DNA of 7,594 nucleotides, from contig URCM01000122.1 in assembly GCA_900546355.1 (NCBI GenBank), positions 1 through 7,594 of the forward strand. Direction: 5' to 3'. Origin of the DNA: an uncultured Bacteroides sp. GTDB lineage: Bacteria > Bacteroidota > Bacteroidia > Bacteroidales > Bacteroidaceae. The notes below the pieces were generated by a model. The model saw nothing but the letters and a program-made list of their open reading frames with translations, was not told the DNA's origin and ran no database searches. Positions 6,583 to 7,594 of the stretch are shown here, in pieces. The translations under genes and the position numbers were made by a program. The first letter of the stretch is position 1. The number at the start of each line of letters is the position of its first letter.

Positions 6583-7470
6583 ATGATAGTACAAGATAAA
6601 AATATTATCCGCGAGATTACTCCATTGTCGGAGAAAGACTGTTTTTATATTGCCGACCGGAGAAAGACTGAATTTACTTATCCGATGCATTGTCATAAAG
6701 AATTTGAATTGAACTTTGTCATCAATGCTCCTGGGGTACAACGTATAGTAGGTGACTCTGCTGAAATTATTGGCGATTATGATTTGGTTCTCATCACAAG
6801 CCCCGATTTGGAGCATGTGTGGGAACAACATGAATGTAAAAGTTGTGATGTGCGTGAAATAACGATTCAATTTTCTCCTCAGTTTATGAAAACTTTACTT
6901 GCTACCAATCAGTTTGACCGAGTAACCAAGATGTTTGATAAAGCGCAGAATGGCTTGTGCTTTCCTATGCCCGCTATTATGAAAGTCTATTCTTTGTTGG
7001 ACGGTTTGCCCGATACAAAAGGCTTTTATGCCGTAACCCGTTTCCTTACTTTATTGTATGAGTTGTCTATGTTTACCGATGAAGCTCGGGTGCTTTCCAG
7101 TTCTTCATTTGCTCGGATCGAGCAGCATTCCGATAGTCGGCGTGTGCAGAAGGTACAAGATTTTATCAATCGCCATTATAAAGAAGAAATCCGTCTTAAT
7201 CAACTGGCGGATATGGTGGGGATGACCGAAGTATCATTTAGTCGTTTTTTCAAGCTCCGTACAGGCAAGACGCTCCAAGATTACATCACTGATATCCGTT
7301 TGGGGTATGCTTTGCGTATGTTGGTAGATACTACTATGAGTATTGCTGAAATATGTTATGAGTCGGGGTTTAATAATCTTTCGAATTTTAATCGTATCTT
7401 TAAGAAGAAGAAAATGGTATCGCCTAAAGATTTTCGTGCGAATTATAAGAAAAAGCGTATTTTGATTTGA
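6583..7470 (+). CDS. AraC-family transcriptional regulator with N-terminal cupin domain
   Basis: The 295-residue one-component regulator has an N-terminal cupin-like sensing domain, about residues 25-100, with YPMHCHKEFELNFV at 33-46 and histidines H36 and H38. Its C-terminal AraC DNA-binding domain is about 187-292. The first helix-turn-helix is around LNQLADMVGMTEVSFSRFFK (205-224). The second is around MSIAEICYESGFNNLSNFNR (252-271) and is followed by the conserved SPKDFR. I chose the ATG at 6583 because the frame upstream to 6511 overlaps the GH2 end and its residues are not family-like. The 58-base gap after the GH2 stop is short enough for co-transcription. A near-consensus -7 box, TATAATTG at 6553-6560, could give a separate promoter. 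It is a plausible regulator of the adjacent glycoside hydrolase. The inducer is unknown. Confidence 0.9.
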   Translation: MIVQDKNIIREITPLSEKDCFYIADRRKTEFTYPMHCHKEFELNFVINAPGVQRIVGDSAEIIGDYDLVLITSPDLEHVWEQHECKSCDVREITIQFSPQFMKTLLATNQFDRVTKMFDKAQNGLCFPMPAIMKVYSLLDGLPDTKGFYAVTRFLTLLYELSMFTDEARVLSSSSFARIEQHSDSRRVQKVQDFINRHYKEEIRLNQLADMVGMTEVSFSRFFKLRTGKTLQDYITDIRLGYALRMLVDTTMSIAEICYESGFNNLSNFNRIFKKKKMVSPKDFRANYKKKRILI

Positions 7471-7518
7471 TTCTCGATTTTATGCTTATAATAGTCCGTT
7501 AAGAATTCACCATATCGG

Positions 7519-7593
7519 CTAAGCGGCTTCTGCCACTATGCCAAAGAGTTCTTTGATAAGTTTAGCATTAAAAGTTCTGTTCGGTTTCAGACC
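7519..7593 (-). CDS. C-terminal end of an unidentified ORF, cut by the window edge
   Basis: Read on the minus strand, the frame is open from the window edge for 24 codons (GLKPNRTFNAKLIKELFGIV, then AEAA) and ends with TAG at 7519-7521. The other two minus-strand frames stop within the first 30 bases. The residue mix looks protein-like, but 24 residues are too few to name a family. It would converge with the AraC gene, with 48 bases between the stops. A transposase or another accessory protein is possible but not demonstrated. Confidence 0.35.
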   Translation of the reverse strand, partial: GLKPNRTFNAKLIKELFGIVAEAA

Positions 7594-7594
7594 G

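Overview
The window looks like a chromosomal stretch from a gut-type Bacteroidales bacterium (Bacteroides, Phocaeicola or a relative). Several signs point that way. There are secreted glycoside hydrolases, an AraC-type regulator beside them, and AT-rich leaders without clear Shine-Dalgarno sequences. Two exact matches to the Bacteroidales -7 promoter box (TAnnTTTG) lie in the divergent intergenic region. Species assignment is inference.

Layout: positions 63-2276 (minus) encode a secreted GH36-type alpha-galactosidase. A 149-bp divergent promoter region (2277-2425) separates it from a plus-strand M48 zinc metalloprotease lipoprotein (2426-3226). The next 233 bp (3227-3459) hold no gene but carry two nested inverted repeats: outer arms at 3248-3280 and 3412-3444, inner arms at 3308-3330 and 3381-3403. 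Downstream is a GH2-family glycoside hydrolase (3460-6524) broken in two by a small non-coding insertion. It is followed by an AraC-family regulator (6583-7470, same strand). At the right edge is the last 24 codons of an unidentified minus-strand ORF.

The main find is the insertion at 3957-4211. It is 255 bp long, has 24-bp imperfect terminal inverted repeats (19 of 24 matching), encodes no transposase, and is flanked by perfect 8-bp direct repeats (ATTTTAGG at 3949-3956 and 4212-4219). Both flank copies are read in the same codon phase (Ile-Leu-Gly). Removing the element plus one flank copy therefore rebuilds one uninterrupted 933-residue GH2 enzyme with signal peptide and both catalytic glutamates. 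This is a MITE-like element that has apparently inactivated an otherwise undamaged gene recently.

Functionally, the GH36 and GH2 enzymes would act in the periplasm on plant or host glycans, and the AraC protein is a plausible local regulator. With the GH2 interrupted, it makes only a secreted 178-residue stub of the N-terminal sugar-binding-type domain. The catalytic part is left without export signal or standard start codon.
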